Assembly: GCF_014385105.1 (NCBI RefSeq)
Contig: NZ_JACRTE010000025.1
Coordinates: forward strand, 1-16,844
Direction: 5' to 3'
Length of the DNA stretch: 16,844 nucleotides
From: Qingrenia yutianensis
Lineage (GTDB): Bacteria > Bacillota > Clostridia > UMGS1810
Shown: positions 6,808 through 13,751 of the stretch, piece after piece
Numbering within the stretch: position 1 is the stretch's first letter
Layout: every line of letters starts with the position of its first letter
Position numbers and translations under genes: made by a program
Notes under the pieces: generated by a model
What the model was told of the DNA's origin: nothing
What the model saw: only the letters and a program-made list of their open reading frames with translations
The model's database searches: none

Positions 6808-7524
6808 TTAATTTTTGAGCAATTTGTTTAAATTTTCTATATCCTCCGCGCCCGTTTCGCAAAAATCGGCGAGCGGAAAGGTGATGTTAAGCTTGTCATA
6901 TTTGCTTGCGCATAGCTTACGAAACGGCAAAAGTTCAATTTCTTCCACGCATTTATGACCGTCCGCAATGCTTTTCAGCCGTAAAACGCTTTCCTCACTG
7001 TCGTTAAGACCCTTTATTATCACTTGGCGCAGGCGCGTTGCAATGCCTTTTTCGTCAAGGTAATCAAGAAAGGCGAGGGGAGATGAATATTCGCACCCGA
7101 CGTATTTTTTGTAGTCCGCGCCGGAGGTATATTTTATGTCAAGCATACAGTAGTCGGTGTGTTCCAGCACTGTTTTTATTTTTTCGCTTAACGCAAAACC
7201 GCTTGTGTCAAGGCAGGTGTGTATGCCGTTTTCCTTGCATTTTTTGAAAATTTCGGTGCAAAATTCAGGCTGAACAAGCGGTTCTCCGCCCGAAATCGTC
7301 ACACCGCCGTTTTGCGAAAAATATTCTTTATACCGCGTGATTTTTGCGAAAATCTCACTTGCCGAAAAGCTTTTTCCGCTGTTTAAATCCCACGTTTCGG
7401 GATTGTGGCAGCACGCGCACCGCAAAGGACACCCTTGCATAAAAATCACAAAACGCACGCCGGGACCGTCGAGCGTCCCCAGCGTTTGAAATGAGCTTAT
7501 TTTTCCGAAAACTTCGCCGTTCAT
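6808..7524 (-). CDS. pflA: Pyruvate formate-lyase activating enzyme
   Basis: A radical S-adenosylmethionine enzyme of 238 residues that installs the glycyl radical on PflB. The 4Fe-4S cluster motif CxxxCxxC is seen as GCPLRCACCHNPETW, with C32, C36 and C39. The usual residue before the third cysteine is Tyr or another aromatic; here it is Cys38, so four cysteines lie close together. The SAM-binding GGE motif is at about 79-81 (TISGGEPL). An early LGTLDGPGVRFVIFMQGC block is typical of PflA. The length fits the family (about 240). It is co-transcribed with pflB: the pflB stop and this ATG overlap as TGATG, and GAGG is 7 nt upstream. A GTG one codon earlier, at 7527, is an alternative start. 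Confidence 0.95.
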   Translation of the reverse strand: MNGEVFGKISSFQTLGTLDGPGVRFVIFMQGCPLRCACCHNPETWDLNSGKSFSASEIFAKITRYKEYFSQNGGVTISGGEPLVQPEFCTEIFKKCKENGIHTCLDTSGFALSEKIKTVLEHTDYCMLDIKYTSGADYKKYVGCEYSSPLAFLDYLDEKGIATRLRQVIIKGLNDSEESVLRLKSIADGHKCVEEIELLPFRKLCASKYDKLNITFPLADFCETGAEDIENLNKLLKN

Positions 7525-9755
7525 CACATTGCCTCGTGGAAGGTACGGCTTATAACCTCGCGCTGCTGTTCTTTTGAAAGCTTGTGGAAGTTAACCGCAT
7601 AGCCCGATACACGGATTGTGAGGTTAGGATATGCCGTCGGGTCGTTGTAAGCCTCGATAAGTGTTTCGCGGTTTAAAACGTTAACGTTTATGTGATGTGC
7701 CTTTTTCGCAAAATATCCGTCAAGAACCGAAACAAGGTTGTTTACGCGCTCGTTTTCATCTCTGCCGAGCGTGTCGGGAGTGATGGAGAACGTATTTGAA
7801 ATACCGTCACGGCAGTCGTCATACGAAAGCTTTGCAACCGAGTTGAGCGACGCAAGCGCGCCGTTTTCCTCGCGGTTGTGCATCGGGTTTGCGCCCGGTG
7901 CAAACGGTTCTCCGGCTTTTCTGCCGTCGGGTGTTGCCTGTGTGTGCTTGCCGTACATAACGTTCGACGTAATGGTGAGCACCGAAAGAGTGTGTTCCGC
8001 GTTTCTGTATGTCGGAGTTTTGCGGAGTTTTTCTATCATCATATGGGTTATTTTCTTGGCAATAAGGTCAACTCTGTCGTCGTCGTTGCCGAATTTCGGA
8101 AATTCGCCTGTTATTTCAAAATCTACAATATAGCCGTTTTCGTCGCGTATGGGCTTAACGGACGCGTATTTTATCGCGGAAAGAGAGTCGGCAATAACCG
8201 AAAGTCCTGCAACACCGAACGCCATAAATCTGTGAACGTCGGTGTCGTGGAGCGCCATCTGCGATTTTTCGTAAGCATATTTGTCGTGCATATAATGAAT
8301 GATGTTCATTGTATTTACATAAAGGCTTGCAAGCCAGCTTGAATATTCGTCGAAACGTTTTGCAACCTTTTCGTAGTCGAGAACATCGCCGTCAATAACG
8401 TCGTTCTGCGGTCCGATGTGTATTCCGCTTGCGGTTTCATATCCGCCGTTGAGCGCCAAAAGCAAAAGTTTGGGAAGATTGCATCTTGCACCGAAAAACT
8501 GCATTTGTTTGCCGATTTTCATAGCCGAAACACAGCACGCAATAGCGTAATCGTCACCGTAAATAGGGCGCATAACGTCGTCGTTTTCATACTGAATTGA
8601 GTCGGTATCGCACGATACCTTTGCGCAGAATTTTTTAAATCCTTCGGGGAGCTTTGCCGACCACAAAACGGTAAGGTTGGGTTCGGGAGATGAACCGAGA
8701 GTGTAAAGTGTGTTGAGCATACGGAAGCTGTTTTTCGTTACCAGTGTTCTGCCGTCCTCGCCCATACCGCCGACGCTTTCGGTAATCCACATCGGGTCGC
8801 CGCCGAAAAGCTCGTTGTATTCGGGGGTGCGCAGATGTCTGGCAATTCGGAGTTTCATAACAAAATCGTCGATGATTTCCTGCGCGCCCTCCTCGGTCAA
8901 AACGCCGTTTTTTATGTCGCGCTCAATGTAAATATCAAAAAATGTGCTCACTCTGCCCAGCGACATAGCCGCGCCGTTCTGCTCCTTAATTGCCGCAAGA
9001 TATGCAAAATACGTCCACTGAACCGCCTCGCGCGTATCTTTTGCGGGCTCGCTGATGTCGTAACCGTAAAGCTGTGCCATTTCTTTCATCATTTTAAGAA
9101 AGCTTATCTGACGGAAAAGCTCCTCGTCAAGACGGATTGTGTCCGCGTTAAAATTCTTGCCCTCAAGCGATTTTTTGTCGCTTTCTTTCTGCGCGATAAT
9201 GCGGTCGATGCCGTAGAGCGCAACACGGCGGTAGTCGCCGATAATCCTGCCTCTGCCGTATGCATCGGGAAGTCCTGTGATGATGTGGCTTCTTCTTGCA
9301 AGGCGCATTTCTTCGGTGTATGCTCTGAAAACACCGTCGTTGTGCGTTGTTTTGTAGCGGAATTCGTCCTCGATTTTGTCGCTTAATTTATAGCCGTACG
9401 CAAGGCACGCCTGACGCGCCATTCTGATACCGCCGAACGGGTTTACGCCGCGTTTTAAGGGCGCGTCGGTCTGCATGCCGACGATAATTTCGTTATCTTT
9501 GTCAAGATAACCCGGTTTATATGTCACAAGCGACGACACTGTTTCGGTGTCGATGTCCAAAACACCGCCTTTTGCGCGTTCCTCTTCAAAAAGCGCGTTG
9601 AGCTTTTGCATAAGCTTGTTTGTGCGCTCTGTTGCACCGCTCAAAAAGCTTGCGTCACCTGTGTATTCTTTGTAGTTTTTTTGGATAAAGCCGCGGACGT
9701 CAATTTCTTTTTCCCAGTTACCGCCGGCAAATCCCTGATGATTTTGATGTGTCAT
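7524..9755 (-). CDS. pflB: Formate C-acetyltransferase (pyruvate formate-lyase)
   Basis: A 743-residue glycyl radical enzyme converting pyruvate and CoA to acetyl-CoA and formate in the cytoplasm under anoxia. The adjacent active-site cysteines are C407 and C408 (YAIACCVSAM). The glycyl radical residue is G718 in RVSGYAV near the C-terminus, followed by NFHKLSKEQQREVISRTFH. The length matches the family. The start at 9755 is chosen because GGAGAG lies 6 nt upstream and homologues begin near here; the open frame extending to 9866 adds a hydrophobic stretch that lies over the promoter and is not expected to be translated. The next gene, pflA, activates it. A near-consensus promoter with a palindrome in its spacer precedes it, suggesting repression or activation by redox or carbon state. 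Confidence 0.97.
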   Translation of the reverse strand: MTHQNHQGFAGGNWEKEIDVRGFIQKNYKEYTGDASFLSGATERTNKLMQKLNALFEEERAKGGVLDIDTETVSSLVTYKPGYLDKDNEIIVGMQTDAPLKRGVNPFGGIRMARQACLAYGYKLSDKIEDEFRYKTTHNDGVFRAYTEEMRLARRSHIITGLPDAYGRGRIIGDYRRVALYGIDRIIAQKESDKKSLEGKNFNADTIRLDEELFRQISFLKMMKEMAQLYGYDISEPAKDTREAVQWTYFAYLAAIKEQNGAAMSLGRVSTFFDIYIERDIKNGVLTEEGAQEIIDDFVMKLRIARHLRTPEYNELFGGDPMWITESVGGMGEDGRTLVTKNSFRMLNTLYTLGSSPEPNLTVLWSAKLPEGFKKFCAKVSCDTDSIQYENDDVMRPIYGDDYAIACCVSAMKIGKQMQFFGARCNLPKLLLLALNGGYETASGIHIGPQNDVIDGDVLDYEKVAKRFDEYSSWLASLYVNTMNIIHYMHDKYAYEKSQMALHDTDVHRFMAFGVAGLSVIADSLSAIKYASVKPIRDENGYIVDFEITGEFPKFGNDDDRVDLIAKKITHMMIEKLRKTPTYRNAEHTLSVLTITSNVMYGKHTQATPDGRKAGEPFAPGANPMHNREENGALASLNSVAKLSYDDCRDGISNTFSITPDTLGRDENERVNNLVSVLDGYFAKKAHHINVNVLNRETLIEAYNDPTAYPNLTIRVSGYAVNFHKLSKEQQREVISRTFHEAM

Positions 9756-9797
9756 AATTCTCTCCTTTTGGTGCGAATTTTGTAAAAGTATGTCATA

Positions 9798-9826
9798 ATA
9801 ATACAATATATTGTGTTGTCTGTCAA
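9798..9826 (-). promoter_or_regulatory. pflBA promoter with a 12-bp palindrome in its spacer
   Basis: On the minus strand TTGACA (9826-9821) and TATTAT (9803-9798) are 17 bp apart. ACAATATATTGT (9803-9814) is a perfect palindrome lying between the boxes and touching the -10, where a bound repressor would block polymerase. The regulator cannot be named; the sequence is not a good match to the Rex or CRP/FNR consensus. Confidence 0.75.
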
Positions 9827-9856
9827 CGGCAAAAACTATATTTAGTAAAATTATAC

Positions 9857-9888
9857 AAAAAAACAAGCCGAAAAAACTTCGGCTTGTT
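9857..9888 (-). terminator. Intrinsic terminator of the pfp-azlCD-stalk operon
   Basis: An 11-bp stem (9888-9878 with 9872-9862, AACAAGCCGAA type) with a 5-nt loop leads into seven T residues on the minus strand (9863-9857). It starts about 19 nt after the stop at 9907 and separates this operon from the pfl promoter. Confidence 0.9.
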
Positions 9889-9906
9889 ATGGTTAGACAA
9901 AACTAA

Positions 9907-10833
9907 CTACTCGATTATTACCGTACCGCTTTCCTCGTCCCAGTCAACGTTTAAACCAAAGCTTTCGGCAATGAATCTTACGGGAACAACCGTGCGTTCG
10001 CTCGAAAATTCGGGAGCTGTGTCAAGTGTGATTTTCTCGCCGTTTACCTCTGCCTCAACGCTTCCGACTGTCATTTTTATAACCGTGCCGCCTTTGGTGA
10101 TTGTCACACTTTGGTCGTTTTCGTTCCATTCAACCGATGCGCCGAACGTTTCGGATACCGCACGGATAGGAGCGAGCGTTCTTCCGTTTTTGGTGAACGG
10201 TTTGATGCCGTCGTATTTGTCGAAATCAACGAAATCACCGTTGATAACCGTGTCGATTGAGATGTCGCCGAGCGCTTTTTTAATTTCCGCAATGGCTTTC
10301 AAAAATTTCTTGCGTTCTGTTTCGGCTTTTGTTTTAAAGAGCGCTTTTACGTCTTTTAAATATGTTTTGATGTCGGTTTTTACGCCTTTTAAAGCGTCTT
10401 TGATAATCTCCGACAAATCTTCGCTGTCCGAATTTGTATCTTTTTCGGTTACCTTTTCCGTGTCTTTTTCGGTGTTTTTATCAGTTTCTTTCACATTTTC
10501 TTTTGTTTCTGTGTCCTTGTCCGATTTCGATGTGTCTTTATCGGTGCTTTCGGTTGTTCCGTCGGACTTTTTGTCGGTATCGGCTTTTTCGCCGTCCGAT
10601 TTTGCGTCTGTTTCATCTTTTGATGATGTTGTATCCTCTGTTTTTGTGTCGTCTTTTGTTTCGTCTTTCGAGGTATCTTCTTTTTTTGTTTCTTCTTTTG
10701 ATGTTTCCTCTTTCGCTGTTTCGCTCTTGCTTGACGCTGTATCGGACGGTACCTCGCCGCCGTCAGCAAACGCCGTAAAGCCGATGTTTACAAGCATCAT
10801 TGCCGAGATTAAAACTGCCAGTATTTTTTTCAT
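9907..10833 (-). CDS. Secreted stalk-domain protein with long charged linker
   Basis: The 308-residue protein has a signal peptide (MKKILAVLISAMMLVNIGFT, ending AFA-D near residue 23). A low-complexity stretch of K, E, D, T and S follows, residues about 26-138, with almost no hydrophobic residues. Next comes a predicted helical, lysine-rich segment (140-190) and a C-terminal copper amine oxidase N-terminal (stalk) domain (about 198-308). The domain has the two signatures NGRTLAPIRAVSETFGASVEW and RTVVPVRFIAESFGLNVDW. The linker would be extended and highly hydrophilic, as in cell-wall-spanning spacers. No oxidase or sortase motif is seen. GGAG about 8 nt upstream of the ATG supports the start. 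It follows azlD by 27 nt on the same strand, so it is probably the last gene of that operon. Function unknown. Confidence 0.85.
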   Translation of the reverse strand: MKKILAVLISAMMLVNIGFTAFADGGEVPSDTASSKSETAKEETSKEETKKEDTSKDETKDDTKTEDTTSSKDETDAKSDGEKADTDKKSDGTTESTDKDTSKSDKDTETKENVKETDKNTEKDTEKVTEKDTNSDSEDLSEIIKDALKGVKTDIKTYLKDVKALFKTKAETERKKFLKAIAEIKKALGDISIDTVINGDFVDFDKYDGIKPFTKNGRTLAPIRAVSETFGASVEWNENDQSVTITKGGTVIKMTVGSVEAEVNGEKITLDTAPEFSSERTVVPVRFIAESFGLNVDWDEESGTVIIE

Positions 10834-10860
10834 AATAAGCTCTCCTTTATATATAAAATT

Positions 10861-11187
10861 TTAAAATACAAACTGAATAAGTATCATATACAAAATCGTT
10901 CCGCCGGCGATGGAAATAAGCATTTGTCTTTTCCAAAGGTGCAAAACCGCGGTAAACGCAACCGCAATCATTTCGGGTATGCCGTGCGAACCGCTTATAA
11001 AACTGATGTTTTTAAGGCTGTAAACCAGCAAAAGACCGAAAACCGCACTCGGCAAAACACTGCCGAGATATTTTATGTATTTCGGGGTTTCCTTGCCTGC
11101 CGGAAACAGCATAAACGGCAGAAAACGCGTGAGCGCCGTGCCGAGAACAATAAGCGCAACGGTGATAATTTTTTGTGTTAATGTCAC
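10861..11187 (-). CDS. azlD: AzlD-type branched-chain amino acid transport subunit
   Basis: A 108-residue hydrophobic protein with about four membrane helices and the AzlD-type core RFLPFMLFPAGKETPKYIKYLG followed by LPSAVFGLLLVYSL. AzlD is the small partner of AzlC; together they export branched-chain amino acids and analogues, as in the Bacillus azlCD system. It starts at GTG 11187, overlapping the azlC stop by 4 nt (GTGA), the expected coupled arrangement for two subunits. The length agrees with the family (about 100-110 residues). The substrate is inferred from family only. Confidence 0.9.
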   Translation of the reverse strand: MTLTQKIITVALIVLGTALTRFLPFMLFPAGKETPKYIKYLGSVLPSAVFGLLLVYSLKNISFISGSHGIPEMIAVAFTAVLHLWKRQMLISIAGGTILYMILIQFVF

Positions 11188-11900
11188 TGTGCGTCACCGC
11201 CTTTTTCGATGTGATTTCGCAAAAATGTGAGTATTGCAAGTATTGCCGCCATTGACGGAATGATGAAATTATCCGCGCCGAAAATCAAAAGGCACAATGC
11301 GGAAATCGCAAGTCCCGCGTACGACGGAAGATGATTTTTCTCGTTTAAGAACTGTTCGAGGAAAATCACCGCGAACATTGATGTCATAACAAAGCTTATG
11401 CCGTCGGTGTCAAAGGTGATAAACGAGCCTAAAATTCCGCCGAGCACCGAGCCTGTAACCCAGTAAAGGTGGTTTAGGAGCGTGACAAAAAACATAAACC
11501 AGCCTTTGTCAATGCCGTTCGGAATAAGCGCGGTGAAATTTATCGAAAAGGTTTCGTCGCACATTCCGAAGATAAGATAAAGTTTTTTTAAACCTGTGTT
11601 TTTAAATTTGTCAAGCATTGAAAGTCCGTAAAACAAGTGGCGCGCGTTTATCATCAGCGTGAGAAGAAACGTCTGAACGGGATTGAACGCGCCGAGCAGA
11701 ATGTTTACCGCGACAAATTCCATCGAGCCTGCAAGAATGGTTATGCTCATAAGCAGGGGATAGACAAAGCTAAATCCCGAAACGTTCATTAAAACTCCGT
11801 ATGCAAATCCGAGGAACAAAAACCCTGCAAGAATGGGAATGGTGTGCGGAAATGCGGATTTAAAAGCTTTTTTGATGTCCTTGAACTTTGTATGTGCCAT
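11184..11900 (-). CDS. azlC: AzlC-type branched-chain amino acid permease
   Basis: A 238-residue inner-membrane protein of the AzlC family, with membrane helices throughout. Family blocks seen are HTIPILAGFLFLGFAYG, ILAGSMEFVAVNIL, LMINARHLFYGLSM and IFGMCDETF. It forms the large subunit of the AzlCD exporter. The ATG at 11900 is preferred over GTG at 11909 because an AGGTG lies 6 nt upstream of the ATG and nothing comparable precedes the GTG. Only 17 nt separate it from the phosphofructokinase stop, so it is probably co-transcribed with that gene. The metabolic reason for this pairing is not evident from the sequence. Confidence 0.92.
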   Translation of the reverse strand: MAHTKFKDIKKAFKSAFPHTIPILAGFLFLGFAYGVLMNVSGFSFVYPLLMSITILAGSMEFVAVNILLGAFNPVQTFLLTLMINARHLFYGLSMLDKFKNTGLKKLYLIFGMCDETFSINFTALIPNGIDKGWFMFFVTLLNHLYWVTGSVLGGILGSFITFDTDGISFVMTSMFAVIFLEQFLNEKNHLPSYAGLAISALCLLIFGADNFIIPSMAAILAILTFLRNHIEKGGDAQ

Positions 11901-11917
11901 ATGTATCACCTGAATTG

Positions 11918-13147
11918 TTATCTTTTTAACACAAGATGAACAGGTATTCCGTCCTTTGTTTTGATTTTTTCCTCGCCCAAAATAAGCGGACGCGCGTAGT
12001 TTATAAATGCTTTTGTAACGTCGTTTCCGCGCGCGTTTATAAAGTTTTCGGGGAGTGTTTTTTCCTTGTTTGCAATAAGGTTTATGTCCATTGACGAAAT
12101 TTTGATTTTGTAGTTTTCGCCGTTTTCGCGCTCAAAAATCATCATTTCACCGCTTACACCGCGCAGTGCGTATGAAACCGCGGTTTTGCCTATTTTGAAC
12201 GACTCCGCAAGGTCGGTTTTGGACGCAAAATGCGACGCGGCGCGCTGGAGAACGTTTATTTCAACGCTTCTGCATTTACAGCCGATTTCGGTTTTAACAA
12301 TATTTTCAAGCGTTTTTGCCGCACCGCCGAGCTGGGCGTGACCGAATTTGTCGTTCTGCAAAACATCGGACGCGGCGGCAACATAAACTCCGTCCTTGTT
12401 TTTAATTCCCTCCGACACCGCGACGATAACATTTTTGTGCTTTTTGATTTTGTCTTTGACGTCGCTTAAAAATTCGTTTACGTCAAACTGGTGCTCGGGA
12501 AGATATATAAGGTCGGGCGCGCATAGGTTTTCACTTCTCGCAAGCGCGGACGCCGCGGTGAGAAAGCCTGCGTTTCTGCCCATAATTTCAACTATTGTAA
12601 CGCTGTCCACAAAATAGCAGTATGCGTCGCGCGCGATTTCCGCAACCGATGCGGCAACGTATTTTGCCGCACTGCCGAAACCGGGGCAGTGGTCTGTGCC
12701 GAACAGGTCGTTGTCAATGGTTTTTGGTATTCCCATAACGGTTACGCCCTTGTCAAACTTTTTTGCATACGCGTTAAGTTTCATAACGGTATCCATAGAG
12801 TCGTTTCCGCCGATATAGAAAAAATATTTTATGTTATGCTTTTTGAGTGAGGCGAAAATGTCCTCGTAAATTTCCGAATTTTCTTCAAATTCGGGAAGCT
12901 TAAAACGGCATGAACCGAGATACGACGACGGCGTGTTTTTTAAAAGCGATAAATTTTCTTTGTTCTCGAAAATTTTGTTAAGCTCTTTTAGATTTCCGCT
13001 TAAAATGCCGTTAATTCCGTTTACCGTGCCGAAAATTTTGCTGATTTTTTTCGATTTGAGCAGTGCGTCGATAACGCCTGCAAGAGTTGCGTTGATGGCG
13101 CAAGTCGGACCGCCCGACTGACCTATAACTGCGTTGGCTTTTGTCAC
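11918..13147 (-). CDS. pfp: 6-phosphofructokinase, probably pyrophosphate-dependent
   Basis: A 409-residue cytoplasmic enzyme of the phosphofructokinase family, phosphorylating fructose 6-phosphate to the 1,6-bisphosphate. It begins NAVIGQSGGPTCAIN, the nucleotide or PPi loop. The donor motif reads IGGNDSMDT (G113-S117) instead of the ATP-type GGDGS; the Asp at position 116 replaces the ATP-permissive Gly. The next block is PKTIDND (141-147), with Lys142 where ATP enzymes have Gly. Both changes mark PPi-dependent enzymes. The catalytic Asp is D145 and the MGRNAG substrate motif is at 189-194. The Asn in place of the first Asp of GGDDS is noted. The start is GTG 13147, since GGAGGG lies 6 nt upstream and an upstream ATG at 13174 would put that site inside the gene. 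First gene of an apparent operon with azlCD. Confidence 0.9.
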   Translation of the reverse strand: MTKANAVIGQSGGPTCAINATLAGVIDALLKSKKISKIFGTVNGINGILSGNLKELNKIFENKENLSLLKNTPSSYLGSCRFKLPEFEENSEIYEDIFASLKKHNIKYFFYIGGNDSMDTVMKLNAYAKKFDKGVTVMGIPKTIDNDLFGTDHCPGFGSAAKYVAASVAEIARDAYCYFVDSVTIVEIMGRNAGFLTAASALARSENLCAPDLIYLPEHQFDVNEFLSDVKDKIKKHKNVIVAVSEGIKNKDGVYVAAASDVLQNDKFGHAQLGGAAKTLENIVKTEIGCKCRSVEINVLQRAASHFASKTDLAESFKIGKTAVSYALRGVSGEMMIFERENGENYKIKISSMDINLIANKEKTLPENFINARGNDVTKAFINYARPLILGEEKIKTKDGIPVHLVLKR

Positions 13148-13176
13148 TGTAAACCCTCCAAAATATAGATGCAAAT

Positions 13177-13206
13177 ATTATATCACTTTTTGTCGGTATT
13201 TGTCAA
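13177..13206 (-). promoter_or_regulatory. Promoter for the pfp-azlCD-stalk operon
   Basis: On the minus strand TTGACA (13206-13201) and TATAAT (13182-13177) are separated by 18 bp. The predicted start, near 13170, leaves a leader of only about 23 nt. The -35 box overlaps the stop codon of the upstream BofC-C-like gene. Confidence 0.75.
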
Positions 13207-13610
13207 CTTGCATAATCCTCAATTATGTGCGCAAGCTCGATTTTTGAATTTACCCTCACACCGCGCATAAATTCCTCGCGGTCGGTCTTTATCATCTGCG
13301 ACACATTTATATCAAGCGTTTCCAAAAAATTTTGCTCCCCGTTTTTCACTTCATACACATTAAGCGCGCCGTTTTCGCATAAAATAAGATAGTAAGCCTC
13401 GATTTCGTCTGCGTTTTTCACGGACGAAATATTTTCCGCTTTCGGTTTTTCGCTTTTGACCGCATTTGTGTTTTCCGATTGCGATGTTTTTGTGTTTTGC
13501 GGAAGTTTGGGGCTTGTCCTTACGGAAAAATATGCAAAAAGCGCAAGCCACACAATTAAAAATACGCCTATCACCGACGAGCAAATGGTATAATAAAGTT
13601 TTTTATTCAT
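13203..13610 (-). CDS. Membrane-anchored BofC C-terminal-domain-like protein
   Basis: A 135-residue protein with a single membrane helix at about 7-30, a charged Ser/Lys/Asn linker (31-68) and a small folded domain (70-133). The domain reads AYYLILCENGALNVYEV, then a DxxVSxM stretch with TDREEFMRGV and a final IELAHIIEDYAS. That pattern (a strand pair, then DREELxxGIxVxSxxELxxIIEDY) is common to small Clostridia proteins with a BofC C-terminal-like domain. BofC of Bacillus is a forespore protein that restrains signalling to pro-sigma-K processing, but this protein is much smaller and the assignment covers only the domain. The start at 13610 has GAGGG 6 nt upstream; the in-frame extension to 13685 lacks one. 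The domain presumably lies outside the membrane. Role unknown. Confidence 0.6.
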   Translation of the reverse strand: MNKKLYYTICSSVIGVFLIVWLALFAYFSVRTSPKLPQNTKTSQSENTNAVKSEKPKAENISSVKNADEIEAYYLILCENGALNVYEVKNGEQNFLETLDINVSQMIKTDREEFMRGVRVNSKIELAHIIEDYAS

Positions 13611-13692
13611 AAAAATCCCTCTTAAAATATTGTTTTTATTGATATTTTTTGCATAAAATTTAAAAATATACATAATAATCGGCATAAAAGGA

Positions 13693-13721
13693 TTGAAAAA
13701 TAAGCAAAATTATGTTATACT
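13693..13721 (+). promoter_or_regulatory. Promoter for the UPF0182 gene
   Basis: TTGAAA (13693-13698) and TATACT (13716-13721) are 17 bp apart, and TG at 13713-13714 gives an extended -10. The start would be near 13728, about 24 nt before the ATG. Confidence 0.65.
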
Positions 13722-13751
13722 ACCGCTATATGTACTTTTGGGGGACAGTTT

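Noticed and set aside
7738..9386. Several open frames of 70-180 codons antisense to pflB.
   Set aside because: They are shadows of a strongly recognisable gene with both active-site motifs; none has similarity or a convincing ribosome binding site.
9756..9866. N-terminal extension of PflB with a hydrophobic stretch.
   Set aside because: It runs across the promoter and precedes the GGAGAG site; homologues start near 9755.
9884..10864. A 326-codon plus-strand open frame rich in Ser, Phe and Val opposite the small stalk-domain gene.
   Set aside because: It is the antisense of the K/E/D/T/S low-complexity linker, whose codons rarely give stops in reverse. It has no family similarity, and the minus-strand gene has a signal peptide and a recognisable domain.
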